From Thermodesulfobacteriota bacterium (GTDB lineage Bacteria; Desulfobacterota_D; UBA1144; Nemesobacterales; CSP1-2), in assembly GCA_035559815.1 (NCBI GenBank), contig DATMAT010000042.1, positions 1 through 64,000 on the forward strand: DNA of 64,000 nucleotides. Reading direction: 5' to 3'. Numbering within the stretch: the stretch's first letter is position 1; every line of letters begins with the position of its first letter. A program made the translations under genes and the position numbers. The notes below the pieces were generated by a model, which was not told the DNA's origin, ran no database searches, and was given only the letters and a program-made list of their open reading frames with translations. This document shows, one piece after another, positions 45,393 to 55,410 of this stretch.

Positions 45393-45761
45393 ATGATTTC
45401 AGGAATAGGAATTGACCTAGTGCATATACCCCGGATGGAGAAGCTTCTAAAAAAGTGGGGGATGCGGTTTAAGCAGAGGGTGTTCACCGGTCGGGAAATA
45501 GCCTATTCGGAGAGCCATGCCCGATATGAACAGCACTTTGCCGGGAACTTCGCCGTCAAAGAGTCTTTTGTCAAAGCCCTGGGGAAGGAGCAGGTACGCT
45601 TTCTCGACATCGAAATCCTGAGAGATGAGCATGGGAAACCCTACATAAATCTTCACGGCCGGGCTAAAGCATGCGCAGAGAGAAATGAAATAAGAATTAT
45701 TCATACCTCTATAACCCATGACGGCGAGTACTCTATGGCCGTTGTGGTGCTGGAGCGATAG
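45393..45761 (+). CDS. acpS: Holo-[acyl-carrier-protein] synthase
   Basis: Attaches 4'-phosphopantetheine to acyl carrier protein. I start at ATG 45393 (MISGIGIDLVHIPRMEK), the usual N-terminus; the frame opens at a TTG inside pdxJ. In 122 residues: metal-binding Asp8 in GIGIDLV, Glu57 in FAVKESFVKAL and SITHDGEYSMAVVV near the end. Follows pdxJ by 13 bases and ends the block. Confidence 0.93.
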   Translation: MISGIGIDLVHIPRMEKLLKKWGMRFKQRVFTGREIAYSESHARYEQHFAGNFAVKESFVKALGKEQVRFLDIEILRDEHGKPYINLHGRAKACAERNEIRIIHTSITHDGEYSMAVVVLER

Positions 45762-45786
45762 GGAAAGGATAATTACTCAGATGACC

Positions 45787-46263
45787 TCAATGGTCAATTT
45801 GGCAGGAGGGGCAGTAGCCATAGAGCTCGAGCTTGTGGTTAACTACCTCAAAGCCGTTTAGCCTGGCTACCTGATTGGAGCACGATTCGATTTGATTATT
45901 GGCAAATTCGATTATTTTTCCGCAGCCAAGACAAATCAAGTGGTCGTGGTGTTCACCCTCGAATTTTACCGGTTCATACCTCGTTCTTCCATCGCCAAAG
46001 TTTCTCTCGAAGGCCAGGCCACATTCCTTGAAGAGCTTCAGGGTTCGATAAATGGTGGCGTATCCGATTCGCGGGTGTTGCTTTTTTATCTTTTCGTAAA
46101 GGTCTTCGACCGTCACGTGTTGTCCCAGATAGTTGAAGAATTCATCAAATATCACGTCTCGCTGCTTGGTGGACTTGAGCCTTTTTTTGGAGATGAATTC
46201 TTCTAGAGCCTTTTTCCTCTCTGATTTTTGTTTTATTTTCGGAGTCAATGTATCACACCTCAT
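45787..46263 (-). CDS. fur: Fur-family metal-dependent repressor
   Basis: A 158-residue regulator with an N-terminal winged helix (KRLKSTKQRDVIFDEFFNYL, IGYATIYRTLKLFKECGL) and a C-terminal dimer domain. Metal ligands visible: HHDH at 105-108 and the structural zinc cysteines 111, 114, 151 and 154 (CLGC, CPSC). Fur, PerR and Zur share this plan; the residues at hand suit Fur or PerR. Iron export genes fetAB lie at the far left of the window. A Fur-box-like site stands just upstream. Confidence 0.88.
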   Translation of the reverse strand: MRCDTLTPKIKQKSERKKALEEFISKKRLKSTKQRDVIFDEFFNYLGQHVTVEDLYEKIKKQHPRIGYATIYRTLKLFKECGLAFERNFGDGRTRYEPVKFEGEHHDHLICLGCGKIIEFANNQIESCSNQVARLNGFEVVNHKLELYGYCPSCQIDH

Positions 46264-46273
46264 TTGGCTTAAT

Positions 46274-46317
46274 TGAGTATCAATATCAAATTTACACTAA
46301 GATTCGGTCAATATCAA
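46274..46317 (-). promoter_or_regulatory. Fur-box-like operator pair upstream of fur
   Basis: On the fur strand TGATATTGATACTCA (46288-46274) matches the 7-1-7 Fur pattern TGATAATNATTATCA in 12 of 15 positions. The core TTGATATTGA recurs 28 bases further upstream (46317-46308). Placement fits autoregulation. Confidence 0.45.
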
Positions 46318-46396
46318 CAACAAATACCAGATGGAAATTATTACCACTGAAAATTTTGGCGGCCATTTTCCGGCTAGCCGTAATGTTGATAGGCTG

Positions 46397-46405
46397 TGAT
46401 ATAAT
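46397..46405 (+). promoter_or_regulatory. Extended -10 promoter of the HIT gene
   Basis: TGATATAAT is a perfect extended -10 element (TGnTATAAT), 35 bases before the HIT start codon; the -35 region is poor. Confidence 0.45.
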
Positions 46406-46440
46406 AAAGGTCGTCTTTGAATGAGTAGGAGGGAAGTAAA

Positions 46441-46785
46441 ATGGAGGAGTGTATATTCTGTCAGATAGCCAGAAGAGAGTTACCTGCTACTATCGTCCAC
46501 GAAGATAATTTGTCGGTTGCCTTTCGGGACATAAACCCTAAAGCGCCGGTACATATACTGGTCATTCCCAAGAAGCACATAAGGTCGTTAGTGGAAGCAG
46601 AAAAAGAGGACGCTCCCCTCCTCGGCCATCTTATACACATAGCAAATGAAGTCGCCCGTAAAGAGAACATCAGCAACAAGGGGTATAGGCTGGTAATCAA
46701 TAGCGGGCTGGAAAGTGGGCAGTCCGTCTGGCACATTCATTTACACGTCTTAGGGGGAAGAAAGATGACCTGGCCCCCCGGTTAA
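46441..46785 (+). CDS. HIT-family nucleotide hydrolase (HinT)
   Basis: A 114-residue histidine-triad protein: CIFCQIARRELPATIVHED at the start (zinc Cys pair), FRDINPKAPVHILVIPKKHI, and the triad SVWHIHLHVLGGRKMTWPPG. HinT enzymes cleave adenosine phosphoramidates and acyl-adenylates. TAGGAGGG precedes the ATG. folC follows after 39 bases. Confidence 0.92.
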   Translation: MEECIFCQIARRELPATIVHEDNLSVAFRDINPKAPVHILVIPKKHIRSLVEAEKEDAPLLGHLIHIANEVARKENISNKGYRLVINSGLESGQSVWHIHLHVLGGRKMTWPPG

Positions 46786-46824
46786 AAATCGGACGATGCC
46801 CAAGAATCTTTAATTTTTAATCAT

Positions 46825-48078
46825 ATGAATGAAGGAATTGCCTATCTCCAGTCGCTTGGCCTTTTTCGAGTGAAACCCGGGCTAGATAGAATAAAGAAGA
46901 TCGCCCAACACTTGGGCAATCCGCAGGATAAAATACCTAGCCTATTAATCGCCGGGACAAACGGTAAGGGCTCCGTCGCCGCAGCGATTGCCTCGGTGCT
47001 CGAGGCCCAGGGATACCGGGCCGGTCTTTATACTTCACCCCATCTAGTAAGGGTTACCGAGAGGATAAAAGTAAACGGTCAGGAAATTGCCGTCGATGAG
47101 TTGTCTTCCCTTATATCAGAGGTAAAAAGGGTTTCGGAGCATTTGTTTATCGAGCCCAGCTATTTCGAGGTCTTGACCGCGGCCGCTTTTATGTACTTCG
47201 CATTAAGTGAAGCAGATTTCGCGGTACTGGAAGTGGGTATGGGAGGGCGGTGGGATGCAACCAACCTGGTATTACCGCTTTGCTCGGTCATAACCAACGT
47301 TTCCAGGGACCACACCCAATTTCTAGGGGAGAGCGTCGAGGAAATAGCTCATGAAAAAGCCGGGGTAATAAAACCCGGAATTCCGGCAATAACCGGGGCG
47401 AAAGGAGAAGCTCTAGAGGTAATTCATACCACGGCCAAAGAGTTCTCTTCACCGCTTAGGGTAATGGGAAGAGACTTTTACTTCCAGGGTGAAACCACAG
47501 AAGGGTTCGACTATTACGGAAAAAAGTGGCAATTAGAGCACCTGAATTTCAGCCTCCGGGGCATACATCAGCTGGAGAATGCCTCCATTGCCATTGCTAC
47601 CCTGGAGAATATATCCGAATCCCACGGAATAAAGCTAGACCAAAAAGCACTGAGGAAGGGCCTTTCCTCGGTGAAGTGGGAGGGGAGAATGGAGTTTATA
47701 AGACACTATCCTCCGTTTATTCTCGACGGCGCTCATAATCAAGACGGTGCTCGTGCATTGAGGTTATCGCTCCGTTCCATGTACCCTGACGCCCAATTTA
47801 CTTTTCTAATAGGTATGCTTAACGATAAGGACCATGAGAAGTACCTTGAAGAGATCTCTGAAGTTGCGGAGAGAATCATAATAACCGGCCTTCCCTCCAA
47901 AAGAGGGGTTAAAGCAGAAAGATTAGCGGAGATAGCCAGGGGACACGCTCGGGAAATCGAGGTCATAGAGGATTTCCAGCAGGCTTTTAGCAAGGTAAAA
48001 AATCTCTCAACCCATTCATGCGCCACCGGCTCTCTATATCTTATCGGGGCTATCAAATCCCTTATAAACAGTGACTAA
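46825..48078 (+). CDS. folC: Folylpolyglutamate/dihydrofolate synthase
   Basis: Adds glutamate to folates (and possibly makes dihydrofolate). In 417 residues the P-loop GTNGKGS is at 44-50, followed by YTSPHLVRVTERIKVNGQEI, LEVGMGGRWDATN, SRDHTQFLGESVEEIAHEKA, and the C-terminal ligase domain with FILDGAHNQDGA. The other folate gene, folP, lies 5 kb upstream on the same strand. Confidence 0.93.
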   Translation: MNEGIAYLQSLGLFRVKPGLDRIKKIAQHLGNPQDKIPSLLIAGTNGKGSVAAAIASVLEAQGYRAGLYTSPHLVRVTERIKVNGQEIAVDELSSLISEVKRVSEHLFIEPSYFEVLTAAAFMYFALSEADFAVLEVGMGGRWDATNLVLPLCSVITNVSRDHTQFLGESVEEIAHEKAGVIKPGIPAITGAKGEALEVIHTTAKEFSSPLRVMGRDFYFQGETTEGFDYYGKKWQLEHLNFSLRGIHQLENASIAIATLENISESHGIKLDQKALRKGLSSVKWEGRMEFIRHYPPFILDGAHNQDGARALRLSLRSMYPDAQFTFLIGMLNDKDHEKYLEEISEVAERIIITGLPSKRGVKAERLAEIARGHAREIEVIEDFQQAFSKVKNLSTHSCATGSLYLIGAIKSLINSD

Positions 48079-48138
48079 ATCTTTGTATGGTACTCTATAT
48101 TGTGCTAACATCTTTTTCACCCGATGGAATAAATCAAG

Positions 48139-49173
48139 ATGGAAAAACTGGGAATAGTTATAGATAAGCTCTACGTTGACCACGATAACGGAATGGGGCA
48201 CCCCGAATCTCAGGAGCGGCTGCTGGCCATTATCGATATGCTCAGGCACACCAAACTCTGGGAAGAGGTGGTGAGAATCGAGCCTCGTGATGCCACAAAG
48301 GAGGAGATAACGCTCGTCCATGAGCCCAAGTATTACGATTTTGTCCTATCGACTAAGGGAAGACCGAGGGTATTTCTAGACCCGGACACCTCTACCTGCC
48401 CGGTCTCGTTCGACGCTGCATTGCGCGCAGCCGGGGGAATGCTTTCGGCGGTCGAAAGCGTGTTACGGGGAGAGGTTGATACCGCCTTTCCCCTTGTCCG
48501 ACCTCCCGGTCATCACGCCGAAAAAAACCGGGCTATGGGTTTTTGTCTATTCAATAACGTGGCCGTCGGCGCAGCGTACCTCCTTAAATCGTACCAGTTC
48601 AATCGCATATTAATCGTGGACTGGGACCTCCATCACGGCAATGGAACACAAAATATGTTTTACCATTCCCCCCAGGTACTTTACTTCTCCACGCATCAGT
48701 ATCCTTACTACCCGGGCACCGGCGGGATAAACGAGACAGGCATAGGAGGCGGAGTCGGATATACCATCAATGTCCCCTTGCCGGCGGGCATGGGAGACGG
48801 AGAGTACATGAGAATCTTCTCGAGCATACTCGGGCCGGTCATAGACCAGTACAAACCGGAATTTATCCTTGTCTCCGCCGGATTCGATACATACTTTGAA
48901 GACCCTCTCGGGGGAATGAAGGTCACTCCAAAGGGGTTTGCCCAAATGACCAGGTTTTTGAGGGAAGCGGCTAAAAAACACTGCGGAGGAAAGGTAGTCT
49001 ACATACTGGAAGGCGGATACAACTTGGACGGGCTTTGGCTATCCACCAAGGAAGTAATCGAAGAACTGCTGGAGAAGAAAAAGACAGACTACGGAGACAT
49101 GAGCGAAAGAACAAAAGCAGATGCGATTATCGAGACCGTGAAGAAAGTGCAATCGCCATACTGGGAATTCTAG
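48139..49173 (+). CDS. Histone-deacetylase-family protein (AcuC/class II HDAC-like)
   Basis: A 344-residue zinc-dependent deacetylase. Catalytic His125-His126 in RPPGHHAEKNRAMGFC, metal site Asp163/His165 in IVDWDLHHGNGT, a second Asp in VSAGFDTYFEDPLGG, and the tyrosine loop LEGGYNLDGL are all present. Bacterial relatives remove acetyl groups from proteins (for example acetyl-CoA synthetase) or polyamines. The target is unknown. Its stop overlaps the end of the convergent DnaC-like gene by four bases. Confidence 0.88.
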   Translation: MEKLGIVIDKLYVDHDNGMGHPESQERLLAIIDMLRHTKLWEEVVRIEPRDATKEEITLVHEPKYYDFVLSTKGRPRVFLDPDTSTCPVSFDAALRAAGGMLSAVESVLRGEVDTAFPLVRPPGHHAEKNRAMGFCLFNNVAVGAAYLLKSYQFNRILIVDWDLHHGNGTQNMFYHSPQVLYFSTHQYPYYPGTGGINETGIGGGVGYTINVPLPAGMGDGEYMRIFSSILGPVIDQYKPEFILVSAGFDTYFEDPLGGMKVTPKGFAQMTRFLREAAKKHCGGKVVYILEGGYNLDGLWLSTKEVIEELLEKKKTDYGDMSERTKADAIIETVKKVQSPYWEF

Positions 49174-50009
49174 ATTTTTTTTGGCCTTCTAAGGTCTTCC
49201 CCCTTTAAATAGATAAAATCACACATTTCATATAACCTGGATGCGATCCTTTCTCCAACTCTATATTCTAGTATTTCCCTGTCTTCCAGGTTAAGTTTTG
49301 TCTTGTAATCCTCGGAAACGTAATTAGTAGTGATTAAGGTAGACCTGGACGCATTGTAGCGTTTTGAAATAAGCTGGTCTAGTATGTTCAGCTCCCATTC
49401 GTTGCTTTTGCCCTTCCCCAGCTCATCTATCACCAGGACTTCGGTCTCTATGAGCGGGGACAATACCTCATTCTCCGGTTTGCCCTGGGAATAACCCTCC
49501 TTAAGGTCGGACAGAAGATAGAAGAAGTCCTTGAACAAACATCTCACACCGCGCTGGAGGGTGAGTTCGGATATGGCTCCGATAGCTAGATGAGTCTTGC
49601 CCAGACCGGCCTTTCCCATCAGGAGAAATCCTTTCTTCTTATCCGAGTCGGGCGGATACCGCTTCACGAAATCCTTTGCATGCTTGAGGGCGGTTTGCTG
49701 TGTTGGATATTTCGGCTTGAAGTGGGCGTCTACCTGCAGTACGTCCGCATACCTGGCCGGAATACCGGCAAGATTATAAAGCTTTATGTTTCTCCTCACC
49801 GCCCCACATAGCCCACATGAGCGGACATAATTGTATCCCTTTTCATTTTTGGAGATAATCGACCCGGATCCGTTACACTCCGGGCAATTGTTCATACATT
49901 CACACAACCTGGCCAGGGCAAAGTCGCGTTGCTTTTCGACTAGATATCCATTACCAAAGCATTTTTCACAGCCGATGGAAGATTGTTTTAGCATTACCCT
50001 ACTTCTCAA
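49170..50009 (-). CDS. DnaC/DnaI-like AAA+ ATPase with N-terminal zinc fingers
   Basis: A 279-residue protein. Residues 14-68 carry eight cysteines (14, 17, 36, 38, 42, 45, 65, 68), including CEKCFGNGY and CPECNGSGS like the CxxCxGxG units of DnaJ. The AAA+ domain has Walker A GKAGLGKT (132-139), Walker B VLVIDE (191-196), sensor TTN (227-229) and GERIASRL. Helicase loaders DnaC and DnaI and IstB transposition ATPases share this core; there is no transposase here, and DnaI also has an N-terminal zinc domain. The TTG start at 50009 overlaps the stop of the upstream gene; an ATG at 49994 is the alternative. Likely loads the replicative helicase (inference). Confidence 0.75.
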   Translation of the reverse strand: MRSRVMLKQSSIGCEKCFGNGYLVEKQRDFALARLCECMNNCPECNGSGSIISKNEKGYNYVRSCGLCGAVRRNIKLYNLAGIPARYADVLQVDAHFKPKYPTQQTALKHAKDFVKRYPPDSDKKKGFLLMGKAGLGKTHLAIGAISELTLQRGVRCLFKDFFYLLSDLKEGYSQGKPENEVLSPLIETEVLVIDELGKGKSNEWELNILDQLISKRYNASRSTLITTNYVSEDYKTKLNLEDREILEYRVGERIASRLYEMCDFIYLKGEDLRRPKKI

Positions 50010-50656
50010 TCATCTCCGAGTATATTCGACAACCCATAATGCCTTTTCAGCAATTCGTTCCTGAACGATAGTAAGCTATCCCGGCGGGCTTTTTCAGTCA
50101 TCTGCCTTGCCCTACCACTGACCCGGCGTTCGGCTTCCGTATTTATCTTATCCTGTTCCTTCTCCGGCAAAGCCTCGTAAAAATCATTATAAAAATCTTC
50201 TTCTATTTCTTCAAGAACTTCATAGATATCGTCTCTTTTTGAGTGGAGAAGCTCTAGAAGTTTATTTCGAGCTTTGAGGTAATGGCCTCGCACTGTTTCT
50301 CTCTTCTCCGATTTAATTGTCTTATTCAGTCTTTCGATTATTCCTGAAACCCTCTTATGCCCCGGTTCCATTTCTTCAGAGGATTCGTCGCCGGCGGTGA
50401 TTCGATAATTCCTTATTTCTTCCTCGACATAGGAGGCTAACCGGCTGAGACTGAGAGCCCGGTCGCCGCCCTTTTTTTCCATTAAACCGGCACTAAAAGC
50501 GTTTCTTATCCCCTTGAACACTATCTCTTTAGGGATTTTTCTCTTTCTCCAATTAAGAATCAGGTCGTAATCCTTGGATGAGAGCATGATACCTTTTCCC
50601 ATCAACGAAAGAAAATAACCCTCTATTTCTTTCAAATAGGAGGTTTTGTAGGCCAT
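50006..50656 (-). CDS. Hypothetical partner of the DnaC/DnaI-like ATPase, possibly DnaD-like
   Basis: A protein of about 216 residues starting at ATG 50656 (MAYKTSYLKEIEGYFLSLMG); a TTG lies three codons earlier. The N-terminal 60 residues (SSKDYDLILNWRKRKIPKEI, VFKGIRNAF) have the look of small DnaD-type primosome domains. The rest is strongly charged helix, likely coiled coil (IIERLNKTIKSEKRETVRGH, EVLEEIEEDFYNDFYEALPE), with a basic region (RRVSGRARQMTEKARRD). Its stop overlaps the start of the ATPase gene, so the two are translationally coupled and probably form one complex. I cannot name a family with confidence. Confidence 0.6.
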   Translation of the reverse strand: MAYKTSYLKEIEGYFLSLMGKGIMLSSKDYDLILNWRKRKIPKEIVFKGIRNAFSAGLMEKKGGDRALSLSRLASYVEEEIRNYRITAGDESSEEMEPGHKRVSGIIERLNKTIKSEKRETVRGHYLKARNKLLELLHSKRDDIYEVLEEIEEDFYNDFYEALPEKEQDKINTEAERRVSGRARQMTEKARRDSLLSFRNELLKRHYGLSNILGDD

Positions 50657-50703
50657 ATCAAGCAAGAGGATTGGGACAAACCCAGTCTTAACCTAGGATT
50701 TAA

Positions 50704-51390
50704 CTAAAGACCTGCTACCCCAGAATCCCTTATTTGATTCCTCATCCCCTGGATGGTTTCAGCGTAATTTTTGGTCTTGAAGATACCCGACCCGGAGACA
50801 AAAACGTCGGCTCCGGCACTCGCCGCTTCCCGGATGTTGTTCAATTTAATTCCCCCGTCAACCTCGATAAGAGGCTTAGTATCCAGCCTATCGATTATAC
50901 TCCTCAAGTGCCTTATCTTGGGGATGGAAGACCGGATGAACTCCTGTCCAGCGAAGCCGGGCTCCACAGTCATTACCAGTATCAAATCCACATAAGGAAT
51001 GATTTCCTCTACAGTGGAAAGCGGTGTCGCCGGATTGAGGGCCACGCCGGCCATCACCCCATGCGACCTGATTTTAGCTATGGTGCTGTAGAGGAGCTTG
51101 CAACTCTCCACCTGAATAGTGACCGATTTAACAAACGGCTTTCCCGCTTCTATAAACACCTCGGCAAACTCATCTGGCCTATCTATCATCAAATGTATAT
51201 CCATGGGCGGCGGCTCTATCTTCTTTATCGCTTCTACAACCGGAATCCCGATGCTGATATTGGGCACGAAATGCCCGTCCATGACGTCTACATGTATCCA
51301 GTCAGCGCCACCTTCCTGGACTGCTCTTATCTCTTCACCCAGTCTGGTAAAATCCGCGGAAAGTATAGAAGGAACTATTAGTTTTCTCAT
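50704..51390 (-). CDS. rpe: Ribulose-phosphate 3-epimerase
   Basis: Interconverts ribulose-5-phosphate and xylulose-5-phosphate. The 228-residue TIM barrel shows PSILSADFTRLGEEI, DWIHVDVMDGHFVPN with metal ligands, DIHLMIDRP, VMTVEPGFAGQEF and EVDGGIKLNNI. It sits six bases after rsmB on the same strand, likely co-transcribed. Confidence 0.95.
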   Translation of the reverse strand: MRKLIVPSILSADFTRLGEEIRAVQEGGADWIHVDVMDGHFVPNISIGIPVVEAIKKIEPPPMDIHLMIDRPDEFAEVFIEAGKPFVKSVTIQVESCKLLYSTIAKIRSHGVMAGVALNPATPLSTVEEIIPYVDLILVMTVEPGFAGQEFIRSSIPKIRHLRSIIDRLDTKPLIEVDGGIKLNNIREAASAGADVFVSGSGIFKTKNYAETIQGMRNQIRDSGVAGL

Positions 51391-51396
51391 ATTTGG

Positions 51397-52764
51397 TCAG
51401 CTTACCTTCCTGAATCTGGCTGAGAAGAATCCATCCATGTCCGGGATTAGAGGGCTGGTTCTAAAGAATCCCTTTTCCTCGAAGAGATGGGAAATAGACT
51501 GTAACGCCGATATCTGCTCTTGATCGATTTGAAATCCTTGGTTCTCCTTCAGGAATCTTTCGCACAACTCTTCATTTTCCTCGCCGGTCAGAGTGCAGAC
51601 AGAGTATAACAGAACGCCGTTTGGTTTAACCATCCGCGCAGCATGGGATAAGATTTTAAACTGAATCTCTGATAGTTCAAGTATGTCCTTTTCCCCTCTT
51701 CTCCATTTTATATCCGGATTCCGCCTGATAGTGCCGAGGCCGGAGCAAGGGGCATCTACCAGGACTTTATCGAAGCGATTTTGAAATTCACTCACACAGC
51801 CTTCACCGGAAAGGTCTGCACAGACAGTCCTGATTATCCCAATTCCCAACCTCTTTGCCTGACGCTCTACCAGTCCTAGCCTTGACTCATTGATATCCAG
51901 GGAGATTACCTCGCCCTCGTTTCCCATCAACTCGGCTATGTGTGTGGATTTTCCGCCAGGAGCACTGCAGGCATCAAGAACGATATCCCCCGGTTGCGGG
52001 TTTAGAAGATAGGAGATAAGTTGAGAGGCCTCGTCCTGCACCGTGAATAGACCGAGTTGAAATTCCGGGATCGAGGCGGGGTCAATTTTGGAAAACAATG
52101 TTATGCCGTCAGGAGAGTATTTGGTGGGGACCGAGCGAATGTCTCTTGCAGAAAACGCCTCGATAAGCCTCTCTCTCATAGTTTTCAGTGTATTTGTCCT
52201 GACGGTAATAGGAGGTACCTGGTTATACGCATGGCAGAGTTTCTCGGTTTGATCGTGCCCCATTGTCCCAATCCATCTTCTTACAAGCCAAGGGGGAAAT
52301 GAATGCTTGACACTAATGTATTTAACCGGGTCATCTTCCACTCGGGGGTAGACAATGCCGTCTTTATCCCTCACCAACCTTCTCAACACGGCGTTCACAA
52401 AATTACCGACCCTGTCACCATAAAGCTTTTTTGCCAAACCCACCGTTTCGTTTATAGCAGCATAATCGGGAATACTGTCCAAGAATAGAATCTGGTATAT
52501 TCCCAACCGTAACAAATTCTCTACTTCTTTTTTTTTAATACTGGTAGTAAAGAGATTAATAATGTAATCCAATTTTCCCAGCCACCTGATCACACCGTAT
52601 ACCAGTTCCGTTACCAGGCTGATTTCCTTCTTAGAAAGATGGGTATTCTTGGCAAAAAAGCCCTCCAGTGCCAGGTCCGGGTAAGCCGATTGCAATAGCA
52701 CCCTGCTCAATACTATCAAAGCGGCCTCGCGTGCGGTTACGTTTTTTGTGTCCTTTGTGGCCAT
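51397..52764 (-). CDS. rsmB: 16S rRNA (cytosine-967-C5)-methyltransferase
   Basis: Methylates C967 of 16S rRNA with SAM. I start at ATG 52764 (MATKDTKNVTAREAALIVL); the frame is open to 52929, but that stretch overlaps the metK leader and start. An ATG at 52800 is a fair alternative. An N-terminal NusB-like RNA-binding domain (about 10-140) precedes the methyltransferase domain with DACSAPGGKSTHIAEL, catalytic DAPCSGLGTIRRNPD and the second Cys in YSVCTLTGEEN. Divergent from metK, whose product makes its methyl donor. Confidence 0.92.
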   Translation of the reverse strand: MATKDTKNVTAREAALIVLSRVLLQSAYPDLALEGFFAKNTHLSKKEISLVTELVYGVIRWLGKLDYIINLFTTSIKKKEVENLLRLGIYQILFLDSIPDYAAINETVGLAKKLYGDRVGNFVNAVLRRLVRDKDGIVYPRVEDDPVKYISVKHSFPPWLVRRWIGTMGHDQTEKLCHAYNQVPPITVRTNTLKTMRERLIEAFSARDIRSVPTKYSPDGITLFSKIDPASIPEFQLGLFTVQDEASQLISYLLNPQPGDIVLDACSAPGGKSTHIAELMGNEGEVISLDINESRLGLVERQAKRLGIGIIRTVCADLSGEGCVSEFQNRFDKVLVDAPCSGLGTIRRNPDIKWRRGEKDILELSEIQFKILSHAARMVKPNGVLLYSVCTLTGEENEELCERFLKENQGFQIDQEQISALQSISHLFEEKGFFRTSPLIPDMDGFFSARFRKVS

Positions 52765-52812
52765 TTTTATATTGTTTAAAATAACATGTAGGTTGAGCAT
52801 AAGCACCTTTTC

Positions 52813-52840
52813 TTGACATACAGGGCTAAAAGTATATAGT
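52813..52840 (+). promoter_or_regulatory. metK promoter
   Basis: TTGACA (52813-52818), 16-base spacer, TATAGT (52835-52840). The expected leader is only about 32 bases and contains AAGGAGGG (52861-52868), leaving no room for a SAM riboswitch. Confidence 0.6.
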
Positions 52841-52878
52841 TTTTTCGCTCTTAATCGTCCCAAGGAGGGAACTAATAT

Positions 52879-54039
52879 ATGGCTCTGGGCAGTTTTATTT
52901 TTACCTCGGAATCGGTTACCGAGGGCCATCCCGATAAAATGGCGGACCAGATCTCCGACTCTATACTGGATGCGGTTTTATCTCAGGACCCGCATGGAAG
53001 GGTGGCCTGTGAAACCCTGCTCACCACCGGCCTGGTGGTCGTAGCCGGTGAATTCAAGACCACTACCAATTTTAGCATTTCGTCGATCGTGAGGGATACA
53101 ATCAGGGAAATAGGATATACGGATAGCTCTATGGGTTTTGACTGTGATAACTGCGGTGTGATGATTTCTATAGGAAGGCAGTCCCCGGACATTGCCCTGG
53201 GAGTGGATGCAACTAAAGAAAAGGAACAAGGCGCCGGGGACCAGGGGTTGATGTTCGGCTATGCCATAGATGAGACGCCGGAGCTTATGCCCACGCCTAT
53301 CATGTATGCGCATAAGCTGGCAAGACGGCTTTCCGAGACCAGAAAAAACGGGACACTCCCGTTCTTAAGGCCAGACGGAAAAACACAGGTAACCGTGAGA
53401 TATGAAGACCACAAGCCAGTGGGTATAGATGTGATAGTTGTCTCCACTCAACACTCGTCTGATGTCGGTAACTCCACCATATACGAGGGGGTTTTAGAGG
53501 AGGTGATAAAGCCGGTTATTCCGGAGAGGCTTCTATCCCCGAAGACTAAGGTATACATTAACCCTACCGGTCGGTTTGTGATTGGCGGCCCTAAGGGTGA
53601 TACCGGATTAACCGGAAGAAAGATAATAATAGATACGTACGGCGGATGGTCAAGACATGGGGGTGGGGCTTTCTCCGGAAAAGACCCCTCCAAGGTTGAT
53701 AGAAGCGCAAGCTACATGGCACGATATATAGCTAAGAACATCGTCGCCGCCGGGTTTGCCAAAGAGTGTGAGGTGCAGATTGCATACGCCATAGGCGTGC
53801 CGGAGCCCGTGTCCGTATTGGTCGATACCTTCGGCACCGGTATTTTTCCGGAGGATAAGATATCCAGGGCCATAAGAGAGGTTTTTGACCTGAGGCCGGC
53901 CGGAGTGGTAAAAACCCTCGACTTGCTGAGACCGATCTATAAAAACACCGCGGCCTACGGCCATTTTGGAAGAAACGAGCCGGATTTTACCTGGGAGAAA
54001 GTAAACAAGGTGGAAGAGCTAAGAAAGGCAATTGAATAA
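52879..54039 (+). CDS. metK: S-adenosylmethionine synthetase
   Basis: Makes SAM from methionine and ATP. The 386 residues carry [20 protein letters not shown] (ATP/methionine site), [45 protein letters not shown] (P-loop-like) and a standard end. The ribosome site is strong. ahcY follows after about 95 bases; together they form the activated-methyl cycle. Confidence 0.96.
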   Translation: MALGSFIFTSESVTEGHPDKMADQISDSILDAVLSQDPHGRVACETLLTTGLVVVAGEFKTTTNFSISSIVRDTIREIGYTDSSMGFDCDNCGVMISIGRQSPDIALGVDATKEKEQGAGDQGLMFGYAIDETPELMPTPIMYAHKLARRLSETRKNGTLPFLRPDGKTQVTVRYEDHKPVGIDVIVVSTQHSSDVGNSTIYEGVLEEVIKPVIPERLLSPKTKVYINPTGRFVIGGPKGDTGLTGRKIIIDTYGGWSRHGGGAFSGKDPSKVDRSASYMARYIAKNIVAAGFAKECEVQIAYAIGVPEPVSVLVDTFGTGIFPEDKISRAIREVFDLRPAGVVKTLDLLRPIYKNTAAYGHFGRNEPDFTWEKVNKVEELRKAIE

Positions 54040-54084
54040 GTTTCCACCGAGTCCGATAATTAACCCCTTAGACTACGAAGATGA

Positions 54085-55392
<1,308 letters not shown>

Positions 55393-55410
55393 TACTATAT
55401 TTTTCCGAAC

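Noticed and set aside
52841-52878. SAM riboswitch before metK
   Set aside because: The leader after the promoter is only about 32 bases and has no room for the fold.
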